Assembly: GCA_963717195.1 (NCBI GenBank)
Contig: CAVQVR010000021.1
Span: forward strand, 1 to 64,000
Reading direction: 5' to 3'
Length of the DNA stretch: 64,000 nucleotides
Source of the DNA: JACDAE01 sp963717195
Lineage (GTDB): Bacteria; Chloroflexota; Ktedonobacteria; Ktedonobacterales; Ktedonobacteraceae
The notes under the pieces were generated by a model. That model saw only the letters and a list, made by a program, of their open reading frames with translations. It did not search any database and was not told the origin of the DNA. This document shows positions 1 through 9,400 of this stretch, in pieces; the first letter of the stretch is position 1; every line of letters starts with the position of its first letter. The position numbers and the translations under genes were made by a program.

Positions 1-541
1 GGTGCTGGTGTTCGGGCTTGAGGTGCCCCCGGTTGCGCCGATGGCTGTCCAGCTGGTCCGTGGCGTTTCCGTTGCCCGTGGCGGCGCCGCTTGAGTTGCT
101 GGGGTATGTGCCATTGAGGTGGTCGCCCTGCGAACCTGGTGCGGTGAAGCTGCCGGTCGTGGGATCGCTGCCGCTGATGGAGGCGCCTCCGCTGATCAGA
201 TTGCCCGCTGTGCCGCAGGAGCCGGTGGTCGCCATCGCGGTACCTGATGATGGGCCGGACGCGTTGGTATGTTTGACCGTGACGGTGAGGCCGCTGATGT
301 TGATCCCGCTTCCGCTGCAGACCGCGTAGGCAGCAGTCGTGTTGCCGGTACCACTCATGCCGCCATTGAGCGCGACCGCCGTCCAGGAGGTTGGGTTGGT
401 GCTGCCATCAGAGGCCGCATTGCCGGAGTTGTCGGAGGGATAACTCGCGATCGCCTTGACGCTCTCATTGCTGGCCAAGGTCGACTCTGCGCCACCACCG
501 AGCAACAGGGTGTTCGCTGGGCACTGGCGTAGACCACCCGG
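1..541 (-). pseudogene. Fragment of Gly/Ser-rich probably extracellular protein, open at window edge
   Basis: The minus strand keeps one open frame from about 541 down to base 1, with no credible start codon or ribosome site. The translation is rich in Gly, Ser, Thr and Asn. It holds two similar segments, one containing CPANTLLLGGG and one containing SCGTAGNLISGGA, each followed by a SYPS- or GSF-type stretch, as in duplicated extracellular beta-domain proteins of actinobacteria and ktedonobacteria. The overlapping plus-strand frames have no such repeat logic. The beginning appears lost next to the acyl-CoA dehydrogenase promoter region, and the end lies outside the window. I do not recognise a function. 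The segment shares the high GC of the next gene. Confidence 0.35.
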
Positions 542-545
542 ACAA

Positions 546-587
546 TAAGTAGTACAGTACTTACTACACACAGCACTTACTACACAC
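546..587. promoter_or_regulatory. Repeated motif in front of acyl-CoA dehydrogenase fragment, possible TetR-type operator
   Basis: TAAGTA at 546 and TACTTA at 558 form an inverted pair around a 6-base spacer. ACTTACTACACAC then occurs twice (559-571 and 575-587), 16 bp apart. Inverted and direct half-sites about 20-60 bp upstream of a GTG start are typical of operators for TetR-family regulators of fatty-acid genes. The regulator itself is not in the window, so the assignment is inference. Confidence 0.35.
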
Positions 588-608
588 TGGGCCGCTGCGG
601 AGGAACGC

Positions 609-1020
609 GTGATTTTCGCCTTCAGTGAGGAACAGGAACAGCTGCGCGCGACCGTCCGGCGCTTCCTGGCCGACAAGTCGCCCGAGTCCGAGGTCCGCCC
701 GCTGATGGAGACCGTCCCGGGTTACGACCCCGAGGTGTGGCGCCAGGCGGCCGGGCAGCTCGGGCTGGCTGGCCTGACTATCCCGGAAAAGTTCGGCGGC
801 TCGGGATACGGCTACGTCGAGCTGACCGTGGTATTCGAGGAGATGGGCCGGGCGCTGCTGTGCGCGCCCTTCTTCGCGACGGTCGCCCTGGCCGCCAACC
901 TGCTGCTGAGCACTGACGACGAGATCGCCAAGGCTGACTACCTGCCCGGCCTGGCCTGCGGCGATGTCATCGCCACCGTCGCGCTCGCCGAGCCGTCGGG
1001 CCGGTGGGACGAGGCCCTGG
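609..1020 (+). pseudogene. Acyl-CoA dehydrogenase, N-terminal fragment
   Basis: A GTG start follows a good ribosome site (GGAGGA at 598-603). About 137 residues match the N-terminal helical domain of acyl-CoA dehydrogenases, the flavoenzymes that introduce the alpha-beta double bond in acyl-CoA: FAFSEEQEQLRATVRRFL at the start, then IPEKFGGSGYGYVEL and VFEEMGRALL. Homology stops abruptly after SGRWDEA near 1017. The normal enzyme has about 380 residues, so the beta domain and catalytic C-terminal domain are missing. The frame stays open by chance into a radical-SAM fragment, giving an artificial 274-residue ORF. GC content and codon choice are actinobacterial in style, unlike the rest of the window. 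Confidence 0.7.
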
Positions 1021-1079
1021 CGTATCGCTCGCGGCGGCCCCGACGGCCTGGCGGTGGCGTCATGGGAGAACGCCCCAAC

Positions 1080-1433
1080 ATGACCCTGCGCATGCTAACG
1101 CGTGGGCGTTCAGCCGTTCTCCCTCAAATCGTCGCCAATATCGGCGGAACATTTAAACTGATCAAGACCCTGTGGCCCCATATCGGAACTGACCCGTCCA
1201 TCTGGACCAATCACAAGACATTGACGCTCTTCGTGAAACCTTTTATGGACGAAAGCGACATCGATATGAGCCGGATCGAACGTTGCTGTTTCCATAATGC
1301 TTCGCCGCGTGGTGTAATGTCCTTCTGTGCTCTGAATGCACATATGCGCCCGGCACAACCACACGCTCAGGAAAGTGCCTTTGTGCCGCTCCCCACGCGC
1401 CGCACCAGGCAACAAGCTGTACCAGTGGAGTAG
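1080..1433 (+). pseudogene. Radical SAM protein, C-terminal fragment
   Basis: From about 1080 the composition changes to that of the rest of the window. The frame reads LFVKPFMDESDIDMSRIERCCFHNASPRG then SFCALNAHMR. A late CC-x-H pair followed by SFCxxNxxxR is what I associate with the C-terminal cysteine region of MJ0619/Tes-like radical SAM proteins; family membership comes from motif memory. The CxxxCxxC iron-sulfur/SAM site that should lie roughly 250-300 residues upstream is absent, so this is a remnant. It ends at a TAG 9 bases before the glycosyltransferase ATG, which suggests an original two-gene operon. Confidence 0.45.
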
Positions 1434-1442
1434 ATAATCTGC

Positions 1443-2127
1443 ATGCGTTTCTCAATTATTATGCCCGTCTTGAATGAAGAGGCGATCTTAGCATCTCATC
1501 TTGCTCGCCTCATTCATCAATGTGCTCACCAGGACTATGAGTTGCTCCTCGTCGATGGTGGTAGCACCGATAGAACAGTAGAGATAGCACAACCGTATGC
1601 TCAGGTGCTCACTCGCTCCTCGCGGACGGGCACGCCAGATGAATGCAGGTGCGCTGGTGGCAAGCGGCGATGTGCTTCTCTTTCTCCATGCTGACACCGA
1701 GTTGCTTGATAATGCCTTTCTTGCCATAGAGCAGGCTCTCGCATCACCAGAAGTCGTTGCAGGTGCATTCCGTCTCTGCTTTAATTGTGAGCGTCCGCTC
1801 TACAGGCTGGTGGCATTCATAACCAATCTGCGTTCGCAAACATTTAGCGTTTTTACTGGCGATCAGGCTTATTTCATCCGTACATCAAGCTTTAAAGCCG
1901 TAGGAGGTTATCCTGATCAACCCTTGATGGAGGACCTGGAAATCATTGCACGCTTACGCAAAATTGGCCCGGTTGTGCTCCTGCCACACTATGTAAAGAC
2001 TTCAGCACGAAGACACGAAAAAATCGGCTTACTGAGAAGTGTTATCTTCATGTGGTACCTGCGCACACTCTATAAATTTGGCGTCTCGCCTGGACGCTTG
2101 CAGATAATGTATGGGAATGTGAGATGA
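1443..2127 (+). pseudogene. GT2 glycosyltransferase (TIGR04283-like) interrupted by one frameshift
   Basis: Two frames together give a complete GT-A glycosyltransferase of about 227 residues. The first frame (1443 to about 1617) has FSIIMPVLNEEAIL and LLVDGGSTDRTVEIA. The second (from about 1618) has PRGRARQMNAGA, GDVLLFLHADT (metal/sugar-nucleotide site), TGDQAYFIR, PLMEDLEI and KTSARR. This motif order is that of the TIGR04283 family, whose members are named after arsenosugar loci but occur in many settings; the acceptor cannot be read from sequence. The frames meet at TCGCTCCTCGC (about 1613-1623), where one extra base or two missing bases would restore the protein. The second frame has no start of its own. 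A sequencing error and a real mutation look the same here. Confidence 0.75.
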
Positions 2128-2148
2128 TTGAAGCATAAATAAAACGAC

Positions 2149-2513
2149 GGGCGTAGGGGCGTCACCTTGCGTGCGCCCGGTTCCCGATAAGCCATGTTGC
2201 AGTGAACCGGGCGCACGCAAGGTGCATTGACTCCAACAATTTCAGAAAAAACGCCGTAGGGACCCGATTTATCGCGTCTGCCGATTGATCGGCCTGTATC
2301 TTGCAAACGCGTGATGGTTGATCTGGGAAATGCCTTTCCTTTGGGAATTCCCGCACTCTCCTTGACGTTTTTGTGTATCACAGGAAATAGACAGATAATA
2401 GCTGAAATAGGTATACAGGCCGATAAATCGATGGACGCGATAAATCGGGTCCCTACGCTGATATCGGGTCTCATTTGTTGGAGTCAATGACGCAAGGTGA
2501 CGCCCCTACGCCC
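2149..2513. repeat. Composite palindromic element (family A) split by an inserted element
   Basis: The outer ends are a perfect 24-bp inverted repeat (2149-2172 and 2490-2513; core TAGGGGCGTCACCTTGCG). Related intact hairpins lie at 11570-11623 and 18197-18286. The right arm is interrupted by the element at 2225-2489. No ORF of useful size lies inside, so the element is non-autonomous (MITE-like). It fills the gap between the glycosyltransferase and the disulfide reductase; nothing else is visible there. Confidence 0.8.
2225..2489. mobile_element. Nested MITE-like element with 15-bp terminal inverted repeats and 10-bp target duplication
   Basis: The element starts CATTGACTCCAACAA (2225-2239) and ends with its exact complement, TTGTTGGAGTCAATG (2475-2489). 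ACGCAAGGTG flanks it directly on both sides (2215-2224 and 2490-2499), which is a target-site duplication generated in the right arm of the outer family A element. A second inverted pair inside (around 2254-2278 and 2434-2458, core GACCCGATTTATCGCG) corresponds to the family B units seen at 39858-39931. No transposase is encoded, so movement would depend on an enzyme elsewhere. Confidence 0.8.
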
Positions 2514-2581
2514 AGGGTTCATGGAAAAAGGGCCAGGCCAATTGAAGATCAACAGAATATTAGATTTGGAGAAACGTCACT

Positions 2582-4045
2582 ATGGCTCGCATGGATTACG
2601 ATTTAACCATTCTTGGAGGTGGGTCCGGAGGACTCACCGCAGCTCGCGTCGCGGCATCGCTCGGGGCACGCGTCTTGCTCATTGATAAAGAGCGCCTTGG
2701 CGGCGACTGCCTGTATACAGGATGCGTTCCCAGCAAGAGTTTGCTTCATGCCGCAAAAGTGGTCCATCAGACCAAAACAGCCTCGCATGTAGGATTCCCC
2801 TTAACCTCCTTAACCAATATAAATATTGATATGGCACCGGTCGCCGCTTATATCCAGGGAGTCATTGCGCGTGTACACGAGGCAGAGCATGTCTATACAG
2901 ATGATGTGACGGTCAAATTTGGTACCGTGACCTTTCAATCTCCAACAGCCCTGCTTTTAAAAACTTTACATTTAGATACTGGGAAAATAAATGAAGAGAA
3001 AATCAGCAGTCGCGCCACAATCATCGCAACTGGTTCGCATCCCGTCCATCCAGAGATAGAAGGATTAGAAAACATCGCCTACCTGACGAATGAAAGTGTG
3101 TTCCAGCTTACTCATCTCCCCACATCACTTTTGATTATTGGTGGTGGTCCCATAGGAGTTGAGATTGGGCAGGCACTTACACGCTTAGGTGTCCAGGTCA
3201 CAATCATTCAGGGACCAGAGCGAATTTTACCGAAAGAGGAGCCCGACGTTTCAGAAGCTATTACGCGCGTGCTCCAATCTGAAGGCGTGAATCTGGTAAC
3301 AGGAGCACATGTGCTGAAAATAGAACAAAAAGACGAAAAGAAGTACGTCATAGTAAAACAGGGGGAGCAACTGGTCTTTTTTGAAACTGATGAGATCTTT
3401 GTTGCGGCTGGCCGTCAGCCAAATGTCAATGACTTGAATCTGGATGCTGTCAATGTTGATTATAGTGTGCAAGGCATCAAGGTTGACGCTTACCTTCGGA
3501 CCTCGACACCTGGTATATTCGCGCTCGGCGATGTAATCGGAGGCTATCTTTTTACCCATGTCGCAGCTTATCAGGCCAGTATTGCGGTACGGAATGCCCT
3601 ACTGCCTTTTGCGAAGAAGAAGGTCGATTACCGCGTCCTTCCCTGGTGTACCTTTACAGATCCAGAGGCAGCACGTGTTGGACTGACCTACGCCGAAGCA
3701 CAAAAACAGCATCATCAGGTACGTATCATCACTTTTCCCTGGGCTGACATCGACCGGGCGCAGGCAGAGGATGCAACCACCGGCTTCATCAAACTTATCC
3801 TCGCCGGTAAGAAAGATGAGATCGTGGGAGCCCATATCGTCGGTGCGCAGGCAGGCGAGTTGCTGGGCGAAATCGCCGTTGCGATGCAACATCATTTGAC
3901 TATTTCGGACCTGGTAAACGTTATTCATCCCTACCCAACGCTTCATACGGGCCTGCAACAGGCCCTCTTCGAAGCATATCTGTCGAGTTCCGGGGCGCGT
4001 TCGAATAGATCCCTTGTCAGCAGGATATTGCGTTTCCGCAGATGA
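2582..4045 (+). CDS. Pyridine nucleotide-disulfide oxidoreductase, mercuric reductase-like
   Basis: This 487-residue class I flavin disulfide reductase is cytoplasmic. It has an FAD-binding GGGSGG at 12-17, the redox pair C43-x4-C48 in GGDCLYTGCVPSK, an NAD(P)-binding GGGPIG at 187-192, a second FAD contact in STPGIFALGDV, and a C-terminal dimerisation domain. In lipoamide dehydrogenase the dimer domain carries a catalytic His-Glu pair. Here the matching stretch reads HPYPTLHTGLQQ, with Tyr and Thr at those positions, as in MerA-type enzymes, so lipoamide dehydrogenase activity is unlikely. There is no N-terminal HMA domain and no C-terminal CC pair, so mercury reduction is unproven. GGAGAAA at 2568-2574 supports the start. 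It is convergent with the GMC oxidoreductase, 22 bp away. Confidence 0.88.
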   Translation: MARMDYDLTILGGGSGGLTAARVAASLGARVLLIDKERLGGDCLYTGCVPSKSLLHAAKVVHQTKTASHVGFPLTSLTNINIDMAPVAAYIQGVIARVHEAEHVYTDDVTVKFGTVTFQSPTALLLKTLHLDTGKINEEKISSRATIIATGSHPVHPEIEGLENIAYLTNESVFQLTHLPTSLLIIGGGPIGVEIGQALTRLGVQVTIIQGPERILPKEEPDVSEAITRVLQSEGVNLVTGAHVLKIEQKDEKKYVIVKQGEQLVFFETDEIFVAAGRQPNVNDLNLDAVNVDYSVQGIKVDAYLRTSTPGIFALGDVIGGYLFTHVAAYQASIAVRNALLPFAKKKVDYRVLPWCTFTDPEAARVGLTYAEAQKQHHQVRIITFPWADIDRAQAEDATTGFIKLILAGKKDEIVGAHIVGAQAGELLGEIAVAMQHHLTISDLVNVIHPYPTLHTGLQQALFEAYLSSSGARSNRSLVSRILRFRR

Positions 4046-4067
4046 AGGATCAGAGAGATACTTACCA

Positions 4068-6118
4068 TTAGAGCGTCGTTTTAATATATTGGCTCGCCCG
4101 ATGCGCCAGGGCCATAATCGATAGCATAGGATTGACACCACTTGCAGCCGGGAAAACGCTGCCGTCACAGACAAATAATCCCTTGACCCCATGGACCTGA
4201 CAGTTGCCGTCAAGAACTGATTGGGCGGGATCGGCTCCCATGCGGCAGGTTCCCATCTGGTGCGCTGAAAATATTAGCAGGCGATTAACTCCCATGCCAT
4301 GCCGCTCCAGTTGCACATCAAACTCGCGCCACTCGCGCTCGCTGATGCGTCCCACCTCGGGATGCCTGAGTTGCGTGCGCCTGTTGTGCAGCGAAATCAC
4401 CTCGGTAGCTCCTGCCGCAAAGTGAATACGAGCGGCCTGTCGCATTCCATGTAAGAGGTGACGACGATCAAAGACTGAGGTCACATAATCGATGACCGGT
4501 TCTCCATAACGATCCAGAGTGACGGTGCCTTCTCCCCGATCACGCGTCAATACAATAAATGTTGCAAGGTGAGCAGCCCGTGTCATCCGCTCACGATAGT
4601 CCTGCGCCGAGTACCAGGACGTTGATAATCCGATTAAACCAGGATGCGTGGGTGGAACCTCTAATTTGTATCCATAGTTACCGTTTAGAGACCCAAATTC
4701 ATCCGTATAGGCCGATTGCATCACTCCCTCCCAGGGATACACCGTCTCTGGATACATTCCAGCCATCGTCGTCACAGGATGCAGTTTTAAATGGCGACCA
4801 ATATGCCTGTTCTCCAGACATGATCGTAAGAGCAGCGCTGGAGAACAGATCGAGCCAGCCGCCACAATCACTGTCCTGGCGTGCACCGTCACCCCATACA
4901 GTTTGCCGTTCTCAGCATCGGTCACGGTCGCCTCAACTCCCACTGCACGTCCATTTTTGATCACGACTTCGTTCACACGACAACGCGTAATCAGCCGGGC
5001 TCCAGCATCATACGCGTCCTGTAAATATGTTTTGAGCGTCGATTGCTTACATCCATAGCGACAGCCGAAACCACAGGTTCCACAACGTTGCTCACATCCC
5101 ACGGCATTGCGACGTAAACTACCTGCATTGTAGCCAAGAGCGCGGCAACCCTCGTATAGCAGTTGATTTGTCGATTGTGCGCACTGTTTTCCGTATTCAC
5201 AGAGATGCGCTGCTCAACAGCCTCGAAGCTCTTTTGTAATTCGACTCCGGTAAAATCCTGCAGGCCAGATACTTGCGCCCACTCATCAAGAATGTTCTCA
5301 GGCGTGCGAAACGAGGTCGTCCAGTTGACGACCGTGCCACCACCAAGCGTACTTCCAGCCAGGATGACCACACCCAGGTCGTTGCTAGTGAGCGTGCCGC
5401 GTTTGAGATAGAGTTCGGGCATTGCCTGCGCTTCTTGCAATGTGAAATCAGCCTCGCTATTGTATCCACCCATCTCCAGCACAATAACATTTTTGCCTGC
5501 CCGTGCCAGTTCACTTGCTACGACGCCACCACCAGCGCCAGAGCCAATTACAACGGCGTCACAATCCAGCACGGTATCCTGTGCTATCACATATGGCTTG
5601 AGCGGTCGTGGGGCATCAGGCGGCGGTAACGGCGCTTCGTAGTCAATAACTTCCCAGTTAGGATTGATTCCTCGCGTATCAGGCACTGAGAAGAAAATAA
5701 AGCCCGTCAGCCGCTTCAGCGTCTGATAGCCCTGGCGCAATTGCGACAATGGACTATTCGCCAATGCCAGCAAGTATTTTTCACGTTGTTCTAAAGACAA
5801 TTCGCTGAATGGCTTCGGCTTCCCGATCAGAAGCAATCCAGCAAGCGAACCTGCTAACAGGGTGAGCAACTGGCGAAATTCTGCCTGTTTGTCTACATTC
5901 TCGTGGGCAAGCGTTTCAGCTACCAGCATAGCCACATGCAGATCATGCGCACTGCGTCGATAATAAGCGGAGACCACATCCGAACTTCCAGGTGGTGGTT
6001 CTAAAGAAGGAAGAAACGTTTCGCATACAACTTCTAAAATTCTGAATTCTGCGGGAGAAAGCCAGCCAGCAACATGCTGCTGATCCTCAGAAGTCGTAAA
6101 GGTTGAGGTACTGGTCAT
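4068..6118 (-). pseudogene. GMC oxidoreductase (long-chain alcohol oxidase-like), one frameshift
   Basis: Two minus-strand frames join into a 683-residue FAD enzyme if one base is restored near 5160-5164, where AACTG probably should be AACCTG. The N-terminal ~170 residues form a helical region like that of long-chain alcohol oxidases and gluconate dehydrogenase subunit 3. Then come the FAD site VIGSGAGGGVVASELARAG, GGGTVVNWTTSFRTP, a cysteine cluster just after the break (GCEQRCGTCGFGCRYGC), and the C-terminal HQMGTCRMG and GVNPMLSIMALA with the FAD-contacting end. GAGGAGG 5 bases before the ATG supports the start. Substrate is not predictable beyond a primary alcohol or sterol-like molecule. 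All motifs are intact on both sides of the break, which favours a recent mutation or a sequence error. Confidence 0.82.
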
Positions 6119-6290
6119 AGAACCTCCTCATCTATCTTCTCTGATACCAGGCTTACTACACAACGATGCCGTTACCTGTCAGTGTACCATATATATTGGT
6201 AGGAACTGTGCAGACATTGTTAACGCATCCGTTGATACTAAGTAACTCTTCAGGTCTGCTCGCCACCTGCGGTAGCTCGCCCGGGTTTTG

Positions 6291-6339
6291 TGAGGACGGT
6301 GGGATTTGCGGCCTGGGGCCGCAAATCCCACCGTCCTCA
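6291..6339. repeat. Family C hairpin repeat, copy 1
   Basis: A perfect 23-bp stem (6291-6313 and 6317-6339) encloses the 3-base loop TGG; the core is GACGGTGGGATTTGCGGCC. The same stem recurs at 58723-58781. The flank at 6260-6287, around CTCGCCACCTGCGGT, is also shared with the second copy in inverted order, so the repeat unit extends to roughly 6244-6345. It lies between two minus-strand genes (GMC oxidoreductase and rhamnosidase) and could end transcription of the rhamnosidase, although no T-tract follows. The rest of 6119-6493 shows nothing else. Confidence 0.8.
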
Positions 6340-6493
6340 AACCCCCTTTTCCTGCTTCGAGCGCCATAGGCGCGAGGCGTGCAGGCACGAGCAGGTGGGT
6401 GAACTTTTTCAAACGTTCGGGATGAGCCATAACCATCTGGACACCGTGGATCACATGAACGCTTCGCACCCCTCCCTGGCAAACAATTTAGTA

Positions 6494-9400
6494 TCAACCA
6501 ATAAGTCGTAAACGCGGTCCCGCCGACACAGCGTGCACTTCTAATTCAGCGAGTTGAAGGCGATAGTAATTTGCCGCGCTTTCATTAAGAGCTGGATTAC
6601 CTAGTGTCGTTACTACGATGCGCACATGGCGTGCGGTAGTCATAGCAAAAGAATATGTTTTAGCTAAACCTTTCGGATTTGCCTGATTGGTTATCGTGGC
6701 AACGGTTTTATAGCTGCCGCCATCAGGTGCCACCTGGATTGTAAACGTGACCGGGAAATCGGGAGTATCACCATTTGCCGTCTCCGCATCGGTACGTGGG
6801 AACAACGTCACCGCATTGAAGCTCTGATTCGAGCCAAGGTCTACATCGACATAAGGAGCATTACTACTGGCATTGGATGAGGAAAAGACATTACTGGTGT
6901 ATCCCTCTGCACCCGAAATGCTCGTTTCAAAGCCATCGGTGAGATGTGCAACACCCCAATCACTGTTCTCGAACGAATTATTCGAGGTTACTGTCTTCTG
7001 AAACGCCAGGTTGCCTCCCTCCAGGTCACTGGTGAATGTGTAACTGCCAGAACCGATGCTGTAGATAGCATAGCCATTCTGGAAGCTCTGGAACCCCTGG
7101 CCCATTGTCGCGGTAGGTTGAATCGGGTTCACAGGCATCTGTACGGTAGCCGTGGTATTTACGGGCACCTTGACCTGCAGTTGCACGATAGAACCGTTTT
7201 TCGTCCAGGAACTACTGGCCTGCCCATAGGGAGTGTTGTACGTACTGGCTGCCTGTGTGAGATTCCCCACCACCGTCGGACTAATGATCAGTTTGTTATA
7301 GGCAACGGCACTGGGATCAGCCTGAATACCACCTAGATTGGAGCTGAACCAGTCTTTGATGGCTCCAAGCATGAAGTGATCTTGCGATCCCGTCCCATTG
7401 GCTCCATCCCAGTACTCCGTCAGGGCTGTGGAGCCTGTGGAGACCATGTAACCATAACTCGGGTAAGTTGTCTGGGTAGCTACGTCATAGAGCACATCAC
7501 TGCGTCCACCTTGAGCAAGGGCACGCAACAACGAGGGAAGCGCGATCTCTCCAACGGTGAGGTGGTTACTATTGCTGCGGATGGCACCCACAAGGTGTTG
7601 CAGCACAGCTGATTGATACTGTGTCGGTACGATACCCATATCGAGCGCAAGGGCGTCGTCAGCCTGGGTGCCATTGGCATAGGTATTGTGCGTCGTCGTA
7701 TTGAAGTACTTTGTATTGAAGGCGCTTCCAATCTGCTGAGCAAGCGTACTATAAGTAGTGGCATCGCTCGTGTGGCCAAGAGCCGAGGCGATCTTGCTCA
7801 TCGTCTGTGCATCCTCATAGTAGGCGTAGGAGGCCGTAACGCCCACGGGAGTGCTGGTATCAATCGCTGCCCAGTCACCCAGACCATAATTGAGTAGATT
7901 GCCGCTAGCCTGCGATTGCAGGTAAGTCAGATACTTTTGCATGTTCGAGTAGTAGGTACGTAATGTAACACTATCACCGTATGTCTGGTATAACTGCCAG
8001 GAGGAGATGATCAGTGTGCTCCCCCAATTGGGATCATCGCGAAAGCCGCCACTGAAGACGATATACTCAGGAGCGATATCAGGCACGAGTCCGTTGGAGA
8101 TCTGGGCATCAGCCATATTGCGGATCAGTTCGCGGTAGTAGGCCGCGACATCATATGTACGACTCACCGCACCAAAGACAAGATGATCCTCCTCAAGCCA
8201 ACCAAGCTTCTCACGATGTGGGCAATCGGTCAGGACACTATACATATTATTCTGGATAGCCTGATCAATGATCTGATTGATCGAGTTGAGCATTGAGTTT
8301 CCGGAAGTGAACGTGCCTGCGCTGGCATTGACGGTGCTCAATTCGAGGCCCGTAAAAGTATTCGTTGTGGGAGCTGACGGCAGACCAGTAACCTGTAAGT
8401 AACGAAAACCATGGTACATGAAATCTGGATGCCATGTCTCTGTGCCCTTGCCAGACAGAATATAGTCATCGTAGATAGGAGAACCAGTTGTGGTCTGGCT
8501 GACTGTGCCATCGCTATTGAGCAGTTCTCCTGGCGTCATCGTGATCTTTGTTCCTGCTGGTCCGCTCACCTGCAGTTGCTCCCAGCCCGCAAAATTGGTG
8601 CCGAAGTCAAAGACATAGTTACCCGACTTTGGCTGCGTGATCTTGACCGGGTGAAGCGTGCCAACCTGTTGAATCGATGGGACCATTTGTGCATTGAGGA
8701 CGGTCTGCGATGATGGTGCGGTAGTCTGGGTTGCCGCCTGCCACGAGCTCAGGTTGGCACCTGGATTCTGCCAACCGGGCTGTGCAAGGCGTGCATCGTA
8801 GTCCTCGCCACCAAACCAGTTAGAGAATGTGGTTGGGCCAGACGTTGTACGCCAGGAGTTATCGGAGACAATCCGAGCTACAGTGCCATCGCTGTATGTC
8901 ACTTCAAGTTGGGCAAGCAACTGTGGTGTGCTCATCGTAGCGGTAAACTTCTCATAGCGTCCAGACGTTGACGGTACATTGGCAATGCCGTTCCCGAGTT
9001 GTACACCAAGAGTATTGGCTCCCTGTTGCAGCAACGAGGTTACGTCGTATGTAGTGTAGATGACGCGTTTGAGATAGTCCGTCTCGGGCGGCTGCAGCAC
9101 GGCTTTGCTTATGGCCTTACCATTGAGACTGGCATCATAAACACCGAGGCCAGTGATGTACAAACGTGCATTGCTTATTGCTTTCGCTAAAGTGAATTGT
9201 TTGGCAAACAGCGGCAAGGCACCGGAACCAGGGTTAGTGATCCAATGCGCCGACCAGTCTGATGAAGCAAGCAGCCCCATCTCCCATTGTGCGACCGAAC
9301 TCCACGCCGAAACGTTCCCGCTCTGGTCCCACACTTGCACGCGCCAGTAGACCTGCTGCCGCGAATGGAGCGCTGATCCACCATAGGTAACATTGGTTGA

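Noticed and set aside
1110..1415. Minus-strand ORF of 101 codons over the radical-SAM fragment
   Set aside because: The plus-strand frame has recognisable family motifs; the minus frame has none and no ribosome site.
2070..2474. Minus-strand ORF of 134 codons
   Set aside because: It lies across the nested palindromic element and its sequence is produced by the inverted repeats.
8411..8713. Plus-strand ORF of 100 codons within the rhamnosidase gene
   Set aside because: It is the antisense shadow of a well-supported GH78 coding region.
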